A stretch of DNA of 54,986 nt from Russula earlei (lineage: Eukaryota; Basidiomycota; Agaricomycetes; Russulales; Russulaceae), in the NCBI GenBank assembly GCA_025769875.1, contig JAGFNK010000349.1, forward strand, positions 1 through 54,986, written 5' to 3'. Positions 54,648 to 54,986 of this stretch are shown here, piece after piece. Numbering within the stretch: position 1 is the first letter of the stretch; each line of letters starts with the position of its first letter. The notes below the pieces were generated by a model. It was not told the origin of the DNA, did no database searches, and saw nothing but the letters and a program-made list of their open reading frames with translations. Made by a program: the position numbers and the translations under genes.

Positions 54648-54986
54648 ATGTCATCGTCTCAACCCTCTGCCCCTGTTGTCCCCATCCTTGATGGCGCAAA
54701 CTATGGTATTTGGTCAAAGGCTATGAAAGCCTACCTCATGTCCATTGGACTGTGGGGTTATTGCAATGGCACTTTTGAACTGCCTACCATCCCTTGGCCT
54801 TCCTCAGGCGCCTCTTCCCGAAGAGATTGCTGCCCAGACTGTCGCTTTGGCAGCTGTGAGAGAATGGAACAAAGGAAATGATATGGCAGTTGGCCACATG
54901 GTCCTTCGATCTAGTATTGCGATCCAGCAGGATCTCACGACCCTGGATAACGCTGAAACTATTTGGAATCGCCTTGATACCCTTTA
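54648..54986 (+). pseudogene. Copia gag, 5' part, with a frameshift, cut by window end
   Basis: Starts at ATG 54648 and reads PVVPILDGANYGIWSKAMKAY then LMSIGLWGYCNGTFELP, the conserved N-terminus of Copia gag (the LDG-NY-W...M-A-L motif). Near 54793-54805 the frame shifts: PEEIAAQTVALAAVREWNKG and HMVLRSSIAIQQDL continue in another frame to the window end, while the original frame stops at 54881. The single frameshift makes this copy probably non-autonomous, unless it is a sequencing error. Pol lies outside the window. Confidence 0.82.

Overview
The window looks like a transposon-packed stretch of a basidiomycete (probably agaricomycete) genome. The evidence is: a tandem family of basidiomycete-type multi-pass membrane proteins (DUF6534-like) split into 14 small exons by introns of about 45-65 bp; a PIF/Harbinger element with a DDE transposase and a Myb/SANT-like partner; fungal hAT, Tc1, Gypsy and Copia elements; and CpG loss with CGA-to-TGA nonsense changes in older repeats, the footprint expected from deamination of methylated CpG.

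Layout. 1-7160 is CpG-poor repeat debris: two solo LTRs of one 964-bp family with exact 5-bp target duplications, a rearranged relative, a foldback element and a minisatellite. 7161-10723 holds a 405-bp palindromic MITE and a CpG-rich putative retroelement. 11164-16260 carries DUF6534-like gene A (intact by reading) and gene B (a copy with a MITE in its tail and a 1-nt frame slip). 16508-19855 is an apparently complete PIF/Harbinger element with TTA target duplications and near-perfect TIRs of about 190 bp. 20544-25872 is a giant foldback element: arms of about 1.75 kb with internal ~154-bp tandem repeats, and a 393-bp spacer carrying a fragment of a Nudix hydrolase gene. A hAT derivative has inserted in its right arm with TSD GTCACCAC. 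26527-28863 is a second hAT derivative, itself hit by a solo LTR. 28872-38526 is a decayed Gypsy element and unplaced sequence, nested with a 3.3-kb hAT and a Harbinger-type MITE. 38527-41301 has a fourth solo LTR and a complete Tc1 (DD34E) element with an uninterrupted 353-aa transposase. 44833-53745 is the second DUF6534-like cluster: pseudogene C, gene D, pseudogene E, gene F and a fragment G. D and F lie in a tandem duplication with a 3324-bp unit. The window ends in the 5' part of a Copia element (LTR, initiator-tRNA-type primer-binding site, frameshifted gag).

The host content is essentially the DUF6534-like family. Most other sequence is mobile DNA, and its nesting and TSDs allow relative dating. 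One 3-bp-TSD foldback MITE family (five copies) sits beside or inside members of this gene family four times. Gene models were built by hand from splice motifs, conserved exon lengths between paralogues and open frames. There is no transcript evidence, and family names rest on recognised motifs, not on searches.
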